DNA from: a bacterium
Lineage (GTDB): Bacteria; Eisenbacteria; RBG-16-71-46; CAIMUX01
Assembly: GCA_030431975.1 (NCBI GenBank)
Contig: JAUIHP010000002.1
Location: 372,001-436,000, forward strand
Length of the DNA: 64,000 nucleotides
Direction: 5' to 3'
The notes beneath the pieces were generated by a model. The model was not told the origin of the DNA, searched no databases, and saw only the letters and a list, made by a program, of their open reading frames with translations. This document shows positions 33,983 to 42,659 of this stretch, one piece after another; position 1 is the stretch's first letter, and each line of letters begins with the position of its first letter. Made by a program: the position numbers and the translations under genes.

Positions 33983-36661
33983 TCAGGACTTGGGTACGGC
34001 GTCCAGGGCTCCGGGTTCGAGTCCCAGTTCCGAGATCCCCTCCCGCAAGGTTTCGGAATCGATTCCGCCTTCGCGGTAGAGAGCCACAAGAGCCGTCAGG
34101 GCTACGTGCTCGGCATCGATCTCGAAGAAGCGGCGCAGGGCTTCACGCGTATCCGAACGTCCGAATCCATCCGTTCCCAAAGAATGGAAGGCACCCGGAA
34201 CCCAGGGACGAATCATGTCCGGCACCGATTTCATGTAGTCGCTGACGGCGATGGTCGGGATCTCACCATCGAGCACGGTAGACACGTAGGGCCGCCGCTC
34301 GGCTTCGTCCCAGTTCAGACGGTTCTGACGTTCGACCTCCAGGGCTTCGCGACGGAGTTCGACGTAGCTGGTCACGCTCCACACTTCCGTCGGGATTCCC
34401 AGGGCCTCGAGCTTCTCCTGTGCAGCAAGAGCCTGCATCATGATCGACCCGCTTCCCAGAATCCGCGCCTTGGCCTTCTTCCGGCCGTCGGAGGGTCCAC
34501 GGAACTTGTAGATTCCTTTGAGAATCCCTTCCCGCACGTCCTCCTCGGGCATCGGCGGCATCTTGTAGTTCTCGTTGTAGACGGTCAGGTAGTAGATGAC
34601 GTCTTCACCGTTTTCGTACATCCGGTGCATTCCGTCTTCGATGATGACCGCAATCTCGTAGGCGAAGGCCGGGTCGTAAACGACGCAGGCCGGGTTGGTC
34701 GACGCCAGCACGATGCTGTGACCGTCCTGGTGCTGCAATCCTTCGCCGTTCAGTGTCGTCCGGCCCGCGGTGGCGCCCAGCATGAAGCCGCGAGCACGTG
34801 AGTCCGCAGCCGCCCAAACAAGGTCGCCGACACGTTGGAAGCCAAACATCGAGTAGAAGATGAAGAACGGAATCGTCGGGAAGTCCATCGTCGCATAGCT
34901 CGTCCCCGAGGCGGTGAAGCTGGCCATGGAGCCGGCCTCGGTGATGCCCTCTTCGAGGATCTGACCGTCCTTGGACTCGGAGTAGCTGAGCAGCATCTTG
35001 GCATCGAGCGGTTCGTACTTCTGACCGAGAGCGGCGTACAGTTTGAACTCCCGGAAGAGCCCTTCCATACCGAAGGTGCGGGCTTCATCAGGAACGATCG
35101 GCACGATGTGCTTGCCAAGTTCCTTGTCCTTGAGCAGCTTCCTGAGGAGCCGAACAAAGGCCATCGTCGTCGAGACCGCTGGGCCGTCACCGGTTCCGCC
35201 GTGGAACTCTTCGTAAAGACTACGCTGCGGCAACGGGATGTTCACCGTCGTCGTGCGTCGCTGCGGAAGGGTTCCGTGGAGCGCCTTGCGACGTTCGTGC
35301 AGATACTGGATCTCCGGGCTGTTCGGCCCCGGATGATGGTACGGCGGGATATCCTCGATCTGTTTGTCCGTGACCTCGAGTTCCAGGCGATCGCGGAACT
35401 TCTTCAGTTCCTCTTCGCTCATCTTCTTGATCTGATGCGTTGGATTGCGCCCTTCGAACTTCTCGCCGAGGGTCCATCCCTTGACCGTCTTGGCCAGAAT
35501 GCAGGTCGGCGCGTGTTTGTAGGAAACAGCCGCCGCGTAGGCGTTGTAGATCTTCCGAATGTCGTGTCCGCCGCGGCGAAGCTTTGGCAACTCTTCGTCG
35601 GGAAGATGGGAGACCAGAGCCTTGAGTTCCGGATCGTCGAAGAACTTCTCGCGAATGTAGTCCCCGGACTCGGCCGCGAGCCGCTGGAACTCACCGTCCA
35701 ACGTCTCGTTCATCTGGCGAACGAGGGCGCCTTCGTAGTCGCGTTTGAGGAGATCATCCCACTCCCGACCCCAGATGACCTTGATCACGTTCCAGCCCGC
35801 GCCCTTGAACGAGCCTTCGAGCTCCTGAATGATCTTGCCGTTCCCACGAACCGGTCCGTCCAACCTCTGCAGGTTGCAGTTGATGACGAAAATGAGGTTG
35901 TCGAGACCCTCGCGCGATGCGAGACCGATAGCACCCAACGACTCCGGTTCGTCGGTCTCGCCGTCTCCGAGGAAACACCAGACCTTCGCGTCACTCGGTT
36001 CGATGAGTCCGCGCGACTCCATGTAGCGAAGGAAGCGCGCGTGATAGATCGCGTTGATGGGTCCGAGCCCCATCGAGACCGTCGGGTACTCCCAGAACTC
36101 CGGCATGAGCCGCGGATGCGGATAACTCGACAGACCTTTGCCGGTCGATTCGCGACGGAAGTAGTCGAGTTGTTCCTGACCCAGGCGTCCTTCGAGGAAA
36201 GCGCGAGCATAGACGCCGGGAGCCCCGTGCCCCTGAATGTAGATGGCGTCGCCCGGTTGGTTTCCGTCCTTGCCCCGGAAGAAATGATTGAAACCGACTT
36301 CGTAGAGGCTGGCCGAGGAAGCGTAGGTCGACATGTGTCCACCCAATCCGTCGACGACGTGGTTGGCGCGCGTCACCATCACAGCGGCGTTCCAACGGAT
36401 GAGGCGCCGGATTCGTTTCTCCATGCGCTCGTCGCCCGGATAGTCGAGCTCCTGCTCGGGGCTGATCGTATTGATGTAGCGAGTCTGCGTGGTCGGGGGC
36501 AGTCCCACTCCCAGCATCCGCGCCCGCTTGAGAAGACGGTAGAAAATGAAGCGGGCGCGCTCCGGGCCCTGTCGCTCCACGACCTGGTCCAGGGCCTCGA
36601 CCCATTCCCCGGTCTCCTGCGCATCGACATCCGGTAGCTGCTGTTTGAACTGATCGAACAC
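33983..36661 (-). CDS. aceE: Pyruvate dehydrogenase E1 component, homodimeric type
   Basis: Thiamine-diphosphate enzyme that decarboxylates pyruvate and acetylates the lipoyl group of E2. The 892 residues match the homodimeric AceE length (about 887). Visible are GHMSTYASSASLYEVGFNHFF, DAIYIQGHGAPGVYARAFLEG, the ThDP/Mg motif WCFLGDGETDEPESLGAI...FVINCNLQRLDGPVRGNGKIIQELE, and the pyrimidine-domain part GITEAGSMASFTASGTSYA. Start chosen at GTG 36661 (FDQFKQQLPD), with AAAGGG upstream; the frame extends to 36757 without family-like sequence. E2 (aceF) and E3 (lpd) are not adjacent. Instead two exported proteins follow within 5 bp and a GTGA overlap. Confidence 0.95.
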   Translation of the reverse strand: MFDQFKQQLPDVDAQETGEWVEALDQVVERQGPERARFIFYRLLKRARMLGVGLPPTTQTRYINTISPEQELDYPGDERMEKRIRRLIRWNAAVMVTRANHVVDGLGGHMSTYASSASLYEVGFNHFFRGKDGNQPGDAIYIQGHGAPGVYARAFLEGRLGQEQLDYFRRESTGKGLSSYPHPRLMPEFWEYPTVSMGLGPINAIYHARFLRYMESRGLIEPSDAKVWCFLGDGETDEPESLGAIGLASREGLDNLIFVINCNLQRLDGPVRGNGKIIQELEGSFKGAGWNVIKVIWGREWDDLLKRDYEGALVRQMNETLDGEFQRLAAESGDYIREKFFDDPELKALVSHLPDEELPKLRRGGHDIRKIYNAYAAAVSYKHAPTCILAKTVKGWTLGEKFEGRNPTHQIKKMSEEELKKFRDRLELEVTDKQIEDIPPYHHPGPNSPEIQYLHERRKALHGTLPQRRTTTVNIPLPQRSLYEEFHGGTGDGPAVSTTMAFVRLLRKLLKDKELGKHIVPIVPDEARTFGMEGLFREFKLYAALGQKYEPLDAKMLLSYSESKDGQILEEGITEAGSMASFTASGTSYATMDFPTIPFFIFYSMFGFQRVGDLVWAAADSRARGFMLGATAGRTTLNGEGLQHQDGHSIVLASTNPACVVYDPAFAYEIAVIIEDGMHRMYENGEDVIYYLTVYNENYKMPPMPEEDVREGILKGIYKFRGPSDGRKKAKARILGSGSIMMQALAAQEKLEALGIPTEVWSVTSYVELRREALEVERQNRLNWDEAERRPYVSTVLDGEIPTIAVSDYMKSVPDMIRPWVPGAFHSLGTDGFGRSDTREALRRFFEIDAEHVALTALVALYREGGIDSETLREGISELGLEPGALDAVPKS

Positions 36662-36785
36662 GCTTTGCCCTTTCTCAGGAGGTCCAAACCTGTTTTCGGT
36701 CTCTGAGGACAGTAGGTGAGCCGGAAGATGGAAACAACCCGTCCCTGTGACGAACACCGGCAGCCGCCGGCGCAGTTAAGTCCTT

Positions 36786-37934
36786 CTACAACCCTGCATT
36801 CCAGTCGGCGAAGACGGTCCAGACTTCCGTCGGCGCCCCGCTGACGTCACCGAGGCCGCAGATCCGAAGCCAGTCGATGAGATCGCTGCGCGCTTTGGCG
36901 TCATCGGGGAAAATGCGATCCGCTCTGTCCTCGGCTTCGCTCTGAAAGAAGTCATAGAGCGCAAACCAGGTCACTTCTTCCAGGTGGTCGGGGGCGTCTT
37001 CGAGGTACTCCGTGAGCCGTTTCGCAAAGTCGGCGGCCTCGTTGACCGAATCCCGTCGAAACCCGGTCTCGACGATCGACACCGGCAGATCCGTCGATGC
37101 AGCGACGACTTCGGCGATTCGTGCCGTGAGCTCTTCCGAGGAGAGTTCCTGTTCGAACGAGTCATCGGTTCCGAGGATCGACCAACCGACACGGTCGAGT
37201 TCGGGTTCGAGATAGTCGACGAGGTCGGTGGGCACTTCGTCCCCCGCGGAGAAAATGGTTCCGACATCGGGCCCGCCGCCCGTGGAGAGAAGGGAGTCCT
37301 GCCCGGCCGCAACGGCGTTTCGAAAATCTTCACTCAAGGTTCCATCATCTTCGAGAAGCTCGTTGACGTTGCGACCGACCCAGATGTGGTCGATGGTTCC
37401 CCGTCCCCGATCGCGAAGGTCCCGGAGAAAGCGGGCGAAGCGAACCCGAACGTTGGCGGTTCCGAGCGCTTGCCCCCGCAGATCGTCCGGCAGTCGCCCC
37501 AGATGCTCCCCGTCGATCAGCGTCACGACGACGGACAGCGACACTCCCCAGGTCAGGCTTTGACGGACGTGATCATCGACCGGCTTCCAGTCGTAGTTTC
37601 CGATCGCCAACTCGACCGCTCCCCATTCGATTTCAAACTGTCCGTAGGAGAAGCCGGCTCGCCGAAGGTCGGTGTAAGCCTCGACGAAAAGTGGATCCCC
37701 TCCCGGGGCTCCGCGCTGCAGGACATGGACGCCAAGGGGCAGGCGTTCCGGAGGGGGTGGTTGGGTCGAGTCGCCGCCGCAGGACCAGAGTCCGAGACTG
37801 GCGACGAGAACCAGGATGGCAGAGCAAACGTTGTTCAACCGACGAGGCTCGGGGCCCGCAGAGGACGAACGATCGGAGACGTCCGAGGGGGGCGGGGACG
37901 GAGAAATGCAGTGCTTCGTGGGTAAGAGATCCAT
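36786..37934 (-). CDS. Putative lipoprotein with glycoside-hydrolase-like TIM barrel
   Basis: A 382-residue protein. The N-terminal export segment AILVLVASLGLWSC is followed by GGDSTQPPPP, giving a lipobox-like LWSC and a Pro linker. The rest looks like a clan GH-A barrel: GFSYGQFEIEWGAVELAIGNYDWKPVDDHV (strand 1-2), VSLSVVVTLIDGEH, IDHIWVGRNVNELL at the strand-4 position, and PVSIVETGF at the strand-7 position, where Glu is the usual nucleophile. The expected Asn-Glu acid/base pair on strand 4 reads Asn-Val, so activity is doubtful. ATG 37934 was chosen as nearest to the signal. It is divergent from the FG-GAP protein and ends about 125 bp before aceE. Confidence 0.55.
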   Translation of the reverse strand: MDLLPTKHCISPSPPPSDVSDRSSSAGPEPRRLNNVCSAILVLVASLGLWSCGGDSTQPPPPERLPLGVHVLQRGAPGGDPLFVEAYTDLRRAGFSYGQFEIEWGAVELAIGNYDWKPVDDHVRQSLTWGVSLSVVVTLIDGEHLGRLPDDLRGQALGTANVRVRFARFLRDLRDRGRGTIDHIWVGRNVNELLEDDGTLSEDFRNAVAAGQDSLLSTGGGPDVGTIFSAGDEVPTDLVDYLEPELDRVGWSILGTDDSFEQELSSEELTARIAEVVAASTDLPVSIVETGFRRDSVNEAADFAKRLTEYLEDAPDHLEEVTWFALYDFFQSEAEDRADRIFPDDAKARSDLIDWLRICGLGDVSGAPTEVWTVFADWNAGL

Positions 37935-38086
37935 GAGGTCATCATAGCGCCTGGCCGGACCGCGCGGCGAACGGTCGGTTCCGGCAAGCCGACCTCGGGG
38001 GGAGTGGGAGTTTGACGAAGAGGACCAGGCCTGTCTTTCGTTCGTGCTGCGTCGCGACGGCTGCAAACGGCTGCTATCCTCCCGCC

Positions 38087-40054
38087 GTGAAACGGCGTCC
38101 CGACGACATCCCAGTCTTCGTCTTGATGTGGGTCTTCGTGTTCGCCTTCGCCTTCATCCTCTGCGGATCCACTTCTGTTGTTGCGGAGCGCGTCACGTTG
38201 CCGCTGGACAAGTCCGTGCCCTACCAGGTTCGGTCGGGAGAGGCTCCCTATGATCTGGTGGACCGCCCGGTCGGGGTGTTTCTGATCCGAACGGAGACGG
38301 GACGTGTCCTGGCTCGACTTCCCCAACTCGACATCGATGACGTCCTGGAAGGGTTGAGCGGAGATCCGCTGAGCTCCCTGCCCGTTCCCAGTTCGCTTCC
38401 GCCCGGCGTCACTCCGGAGCCCGGCTGGCCGCTCGCGCTCCCGGCCGTGCCCGCCGGCTCGCCGGCCCACGCCGACTTTGACGGGGACGGATTCGCCGAG
38501 ATCATCGTCGCCCTGGTCGACGGTACGGTTCTGGCGCTGGACACGTCCGGCAACCCTCTTCCAGGTTGGCCGATGCAGCTCGGGGGCGCCATCCATCACG
38601 GTCCCCGCATCCTCGACATCGACGGAGACGGCAATCTGGAGATCCTGGTGGGGACGGACCTCGGCTTCGTCCACGCGCTTCGCATCGACGGCGTGACCTC
38701 TCCTCCCGGCTGGCCGGTCTGTCTCGATGCCCGCTCCCAGGTGGAACAGGTTTGGGCGGCGCCCGCTGTGGCCGACCTCCACTCGCACCGGGGACTGGAG
38801 ATCGCCGTCGTCGGCACGCAGGGGACCCTTCAGGTGTTTGGCTCGGACGGGGTCACCCTCCCCGGCTGGCCCATTCGGATCGCTCCGCTGCCCCAGGCCG
38901 AGCAACCGCCGGCGTCCTATGCCACACCCGCGGTGGGTGACCTCGATGCCGACGGGGACGTCGAGATCGTCGTCGGGTTCAATCATGGGGTCGTCGCATC
39001 CTTCGACCCGGACGGACGGCCGACCTTGGGGTGGCCACAGATCCTCCCCCACCTGGTTCGCGCGGGCTTCGGTCCGATTCAGGCGTTGGACTTGGACGGC
39101 GGAGGGGGACTCGAGGTCGTCCTGGCCACCGACCGAGGTTTGGCCGGACCTCCCGTTCTGTGTGTCCTTCGGCAGGACGGCCGGATCCTTCCGGGCTGGC
39201 CGCAGGATCTCGCCGAGCCGGTCAACGGCGGCGTCGCTCTCGCCGACCTGGACGGCGATGGCGCAAGAGAGATGATCTTTGCCTCCATCGGTGGAAACGG
39301 CCGGGTCGAAGTGCGGGATCTTCGCGGCGCCGCCAAGCCGGGTTGGCCCCGAGAGCTACCGGCGGTCTCCTTCGATCAGGGCGTCGTCGTTGCGGATCTC
39401 GATCCCACGCCCGGGTTGGAAATCGCAGTGCTGGGTAGCGCCGCAGACTACGGGGCCGCAAGTCTGCTCTACATCTTCCACGCTGACGGCCGGGTGATGG
39501 ATGGCTTCCCGTTGGGAGTCGGCGGTACCGACGCCTACGACGGCGGACTGACGGTCTGCGATCTGGACTCCGATGGGCGGAACGAGCTGTTGGTGGCCCG
39601 TGGCGGGACGGCACAGCTCGACCTCTACCGGTTCTCGTCGGGCGGTGAACGAGCCTGGAGCCGCTCCGACTTCGGACAGGAAGTCGTCGGAGAACGTCAG
39701 CCCGCGGAGGCAAGCCCAGTATCGATCGTCGGTCCCGTGGAGACCCAGCCGCTCTCCGTCGACGATGCCCGCGTCGACTCCGCAACCGAACTTCCGCCGG
39801 ACCTCGACCCGAACAAGACTTTCCGGTTCCTTCTGCGCAACGAGGTCCGAGTCGGCCTTCGCGTTCTGGACGTGCGAGGTCAGGAGGTTCGACGGCTCAT
39901 CGAGGATTCCCGACTACCGTTGGGTTTCTATGCGGTGGAGTGGGACGGACTTCTGCAGAGCGGAACTCCGGCGACGACCGGAGCCTACTTCTACGAGCTT
40001 TCGCTGAACGGGGTCCCGTCCCGAAAGCAACTCGTCGTTCTTCTTTCGCCGTAA
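38087..40054 (+). CDS. Secreted FG-GAP/VCBS-repeat beta-propeller with FlgD-type C-terminal domain
   Basis: A 655-residue exported protein. The signal is IPVFVLMWVFVFAFAFILCGSTSVVA. About seven FG-GAP-like blades follow (110-560), each with a calcium-binding DxDGDGxxE loop: HADFDGDGFAEIIVAL, ILDIDGDGNLEILVGTD, VGDLDADGDVEIVVGF, LADLDGDGAREMIFAS, VCDLDSDGRNELLVAR. Regular GWP turns (LPGWPMQL, LPGWPIRI, LGWPQIL, PGWPQDL) join them. The C-terminal 80 residues form an FlgD/T9SS-like Ig domain (VRVGLRVLDVRGQEVRRLIED...GAYFYELSLNG). GTG 38087 is chosen just before the signal; CTATCCT 8 bp upstream suggests a near-leaderless transcript. It probably binds surface or extracellular ligands. Confidence 0.78.
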   Translation: MKRRPDDIPVFVLMWVFVFAFAFILCGSTSVVAERVTLPLDKSVPYQVRSGEAPYDLVDRPVGVFLIRTETGRVLARLPQLDIDDVLEGLSGDPLSSLPVPSSLPPGVTPEPGWPLALPAVPAGSPAHADFDGDGFAEIIVALVDGTVLALDTSGNPLPGWPMQLGGAIHHGPRILDIDGDGNLEILVGTDLGFVHALRIDGVTSPPGWPVCLDARSQVEQVWAAPAVADLHSHRGLEIAVVGTQGTLQVFGSDGVTLPGWPIRIAPLPQAEQPPASYATPAVGDLDADGDVEIVVGFNHGVVASFDPDGRPTLGWPQILPHLVRAGFGPIQALDLDGGGGLEVVLATDRGLAGPPVLCVLRQDGRILPGWPQDLAEPVNGGVALADLDGDGAREMIFASIGGNGRVEVRDLRGAAKPGWPRELPAVSFDQGVVVADLDPTPGLEIAVLGSAADYGAASLLYIFHADGRVMDGFPLGVGGTDAYDGGLTVCDLDSDGRNELLVARGGTAQLDLYRFSSGGERAWSRSDFGQEVVGERQPAEASPVSIVGPVETQPLSVDDARVDSATELPPDLDPNKTFRFLLRNEVRVGLRVLDVRGQEVRRLIEDSRLPLGFYAVEWDGLLQSGTPATTGAYFYELSLNGVPSRKQLVVLLSP

Positions 40055-40088
40055 CGCGGCGAAACAGGTCCGCGGGAGCCCCGAGTCA

Positions 40089-40179
40089 AAGGGCCGGGGG
40101 CAGAGTTCCTCGGAAACCGGGCATCAGAAGGCCGGGCGCAGAGGGCCTCGGGAACCGGGTATCAGAAGGCCGGGGGCAG
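40089..40179. repeat. 38/39-bp duplication at the 3' end of a beta-barrel gene
   Basis: Copy 1 40089-40127 (39 bp), copy 2 40128-40165 (38 bp) and partial copy 3 40166-40179. Each begins AAGG(G)CCGGG and ends ATCAG. Copy 3 together with the end of copy 2 contains the last codons and stop of the leftward beta-barrel gene, so the tail of that gene appears to have been tandemly duplicated into the convergent spacer. Confidence 0.85.
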
Positions 40180-41388
40180 TTGCTGGAAGGTCACGCCGAC
40201 GCCCATCCGGAAGAACGTCTCACGAAGCCCGACCTCGTCCTTGTCACCGCGACGCCCGAACTCGACCAGTCCGTCGACGAAGCCCCGATCGAACTGCACG
40301 GGAATGCCGACACCGCCGGTCAGAGCCCACTCTTTGATGGGATCACCGGTCGGTGAAGGAAGTCCCAACTCGTCGTAGCGATAACCGAGGCGCCAAACCG
40401 TGCGGCGGGAAAGCCGGGAACGAATCGTCGCAGCAGGGTCGCTGAGCCGGCGGACTCCGATCCCGATGTGCACGCCGTCCTGGAAGTCGTTGAACGTCGA
40501 GGTGTTGTCGTCCAGCACTTCGGCGTCGCTCCACATCGTCGTCGAGTAGTCCGCGAGGACTTCCCAGCGCTTCGTCATCCGAAACGCTCCACCGATTCCC
40601 CACGTGCTCGGATAGTCGTACTTTCGGCGCTGTTCGGAGGTGACTCCCGAGTCGTTCTCGAGAAGCGACTTGAGACGCGCATTCGAGACCTGTCCGAAGT
40701 AGGCCCCCACGGAAACGCGCTCCACCGGACGCGCCTGGATTCCGAAGGCCGCCGACTTCGCATTCTCGACGCGTGTCCTCAGGACCGTCTCAGTGTCGGT
40801 CACATCGCCGTCGAAGAAGTCATCCTCGGACTGTTCCCGAAGCGTGCCACCGACCCAGCCGAACCGGGCGCCTACGGAAACGACGTCCGCGATGGGGACG
40901 GCAAACTCCGCATAGAGCTGTCCGATACTGCCTGCGCCGTGAATGGTCCGCGTGAACTCGTCGTCCGCCCCTTCGTTGAAGACGGACTCGATCGTGTAGC
41001 GACCGTCGGTAAGGTCGCGGAAACCGGCACCCCAGCGGAGGGAGCCCGGCCACGGTATGGCGAGCCGGATCCCGGGCAGCCTCGTACCGCCCACTCGGGT
41101 GCTGCCGTCGGAATCGCGAGTCGTGATCCAATTGTTCTCGGTGACGAGACCCGCCTGCACCTGCGGGCGAATGACCCAACCGATGGCGGCCGGGTTGTTC
41201 ACGCTCATCTGGTACGGGTCGACTGAACCGATCGACGTCCCGCCCGTTCCGCGTGCGGCAATGTCGTAGCCGTCCCGCGGGAGTCCCAGTCCTTCGCTGG
41301 CGAAGAGAGAGCCGGCTTCCGCGGACGGCGTGAAAACGGCGAGCGCAAGCGCACTGCAAAGGAGCGCCGGGATTCGCAAAGTGTTCAT
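40162..41388 (-). CDS. Outer-membrane beta-barrel, FadL/PorV-like
   Basis: A 408-residue protein with signal peptide IPALLCSALALAVFTPSAEA. The N-terminal region GYDIAARGTGGTSIGSVDPYQMSVNNPAAIGWV has the conserved NPA motif of FadL/PorV-type barrels. It continues with alternating strands (LRWGAGFRDLTDGRYTIES, VSVGAYFGQVSNARL, WEVLADYSTTMWSDAEVL, TVWRLGYRYDELGLPSPTG, FFRMGVGVTFQQL) and ends in Phe, typical of barrels recognised by BamA. It is coupled by ATGA to the lipoprotein gene upstream, suggesting a secreted lipoprotein-barrel pair. Cargo unknown. Confidence 0.75.
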   Translation of the reverse strand: MNTLRIPALLCSALALAVFTPSAEAGSLFASEGLGLPRDGYDIAARGTGGTSIGSVDPYQMSVNNPAAIGWVIRPQVQAGLVTENNWITTRDSDGSTRVGGTRLPGIRLAIPWPGSLRWGAGFRDLTDGRYTIESVFNEGADDEFTRTIHGAGSIGQLYAEFAVPIADVVSVGARFGWVGGTLREQSEDDFFDGDVTDTETVLRTRVENAKSAAFGIQARPVERVSVGAYFGQVSNARLKSLLENDSGVTSEQRRKYDYPSTWGIGGAFRMTKRWEVLADYSTTMWSDAEVLDDNTSTFNDFQDGVHIGIGVRRLSDPAATIRSRLSRRTVWRLGYRYDELGLPSPTGDPIKEWALTGGVGIPVQFDRGFVDGLVEFGRRGDKDEVGLRETFFRMGVGVTFQQLPPAF

Positions 41389-42659
41389 TGTCCCGAATCC
41401 TCCCAGCGCGGATCCAACGGCCTCGAGGCCACAACCTCGATGCGCGGCCGGAAGGCGGCGGAGTCCGCCTCGGAGGAGTAGACCTGCAACTTGGCCCGTT
41501 GCAGCCCCTCTCCCAGAATCCGGAGGGTCAATCCGTCGTTGTCTTCCTCACCATCAATCCAATCCTGCAGGGTCGTTCCGAAGTCGAGTCGGAGAACTTC
41601 TGTATCCTCCTCGACTTCGATCACGTCAGTGGCAAAGGCGGCTCGTGAAACCGTGTCCGGCTCGACGGCCTCGGTCCATGGCCCCCGGTTCGCATAGACG
41701 CCGACCGAGAACGGTTCGTCGGGACCGTATTCGTACGTACCCGGTACGATGCGAAGGAAGAGCTCAGCCCGGTGGATGGTGTCGCCCCGCTCCAAATCCA
41801 ACCCCGAAAGATCCGGTCGGATGAGAGCCCGGGACGCGATTTCCTGGTCGAGGAGCAACGTCGGAGCATCGCCGGGCTCTGGCGCCCGGTTGTCGAAAAT
41901 GAGGTACCCGTCCTGGACCGGCTCGAGGTTGAGCACGCCTTCGCCTTCATAGTCGATGGTCAACTCCGGAGTGATCGTGACCACGGCGTCATCGTCCACG
42001 GCCACCGCTTCGGATGAAAGCAGGACGATGCTGCCCATGTTGTCGGACTGGAGTTGCAGGCCGATTCCGCGATTCGTCTCCGGCTCTTCCAACCATCGTT
42101 CGATGAGAGAGACCGGAAAACTCAGAATGTCCGTCTTGAGCTGAACGAGAGCCGAGTCGGGATTATCCGGGTTGAACCCGACCGTATCGGTCTGCCGGGC
42201 AACCGGGTCGGCAAGGAGAGGGGGCCCCTCGAGGGGGATCTCGTTCTCCGTCCATTCCGGGATCGATGGGTCGACTTCGTGGGCATCGACCGCGACCTCA
42301 TCTCCGGTTCCGCCGGACAACCGCACCGAAAGGGAGACGCTGGTGATCACCCGGTCCTCATCGACGTTGTCCACGTCGAAGAGCATGTAGGCGACCGAGG
42401 AGTACTCCGGTTGGCGCAATAGGAGAAGCGAACTGCGTTGGCCGCTTTCCCCCTGGGACCGGTAGCTTCGGTCCTCGCCGATGGTCACCGTGTCGAGCGT
42501 ATCCAGAGGGGCATCCAGTCCGCGCGTCGAACCCGGATTGAAAAGATCGCTCTCGCCCTCACTGCAACCGGGCCCTGTGGCCAGCACACCGGCCGTCGCG
42601 CCGACCAGGGCCGCCACGGTCAGCCAGCGGCGACCCCATCTTTCAGTTTCTATAGTCAC
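41385..42659 (-). CDS. Putative lipoprotein with DNRLRE-like beta domains
   Basis: A 424-residue exported protein: GTG start, basic N-terminus, hydrophobic segment WLTVAALVGATAGVLATGPGC with a lipobox-like Cys 32. Two similar beta-rich modules follow: SSLLLLRQPEYSSVAYMLFDV...ITSVSLSVRL...SLIERWL, and LEPVQDGYLIFDNRAPEPGDAPTLLLDQEIASRALIRPDLSGL...IHRAELFLRI...LQDWIDGEEDNDGLTLRI. Such phasing is typical of DNRLRE/CBM-like domains on cell surfaces. No catalytic motif was found. It overlaps the barrel gene (ATGA). Family assignment is tentative. Confidence 0.55.
   Translation of the reverse strand: MTIETERWGRRWLTVAALVGATAGVLATGPGCSEGESDLFNPGSTRGLDAPLDTLDTVTIGEDRSYRSQGESGQRSSLLLLRQPEYSSVAYMLFDVDNVDEDRVITSVSLSVRLSGGTGDEVAVDAHEVDPSIPEWTENEIPLEGPPLLADPVARQTDTVGFNPDNPDSALVQLKTDILSFPVSLIERWLEEPETNRGIGLQLQSDNMGSIVLLSSEAVAVDDDAVVTITPELTIDYEGEGVLNLEPVQDGYLIFDNRAPEPGDAPTLLLDQEIASRALIRPDLSGLDLERGDTIHRAELFLRIVPGTYEYGPDEPFSVGVYANRGPWTEAVEPDTVSRAAFATDVIEVEEDTEVLRLDFGTTLQDWIDGEEDNDGLTLRILGEGLQRAKLQVYSSEADSAAFRPRIEVVASRPLDPRWEDSGQ

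Noticed and set aside
34835-36637. 600-residue rightward open frame opposite aceE
   Set aside because: Antisense shadow of a clear pyruvate dehydrogenase gene; the sequence has no recognisable domain or export signal.
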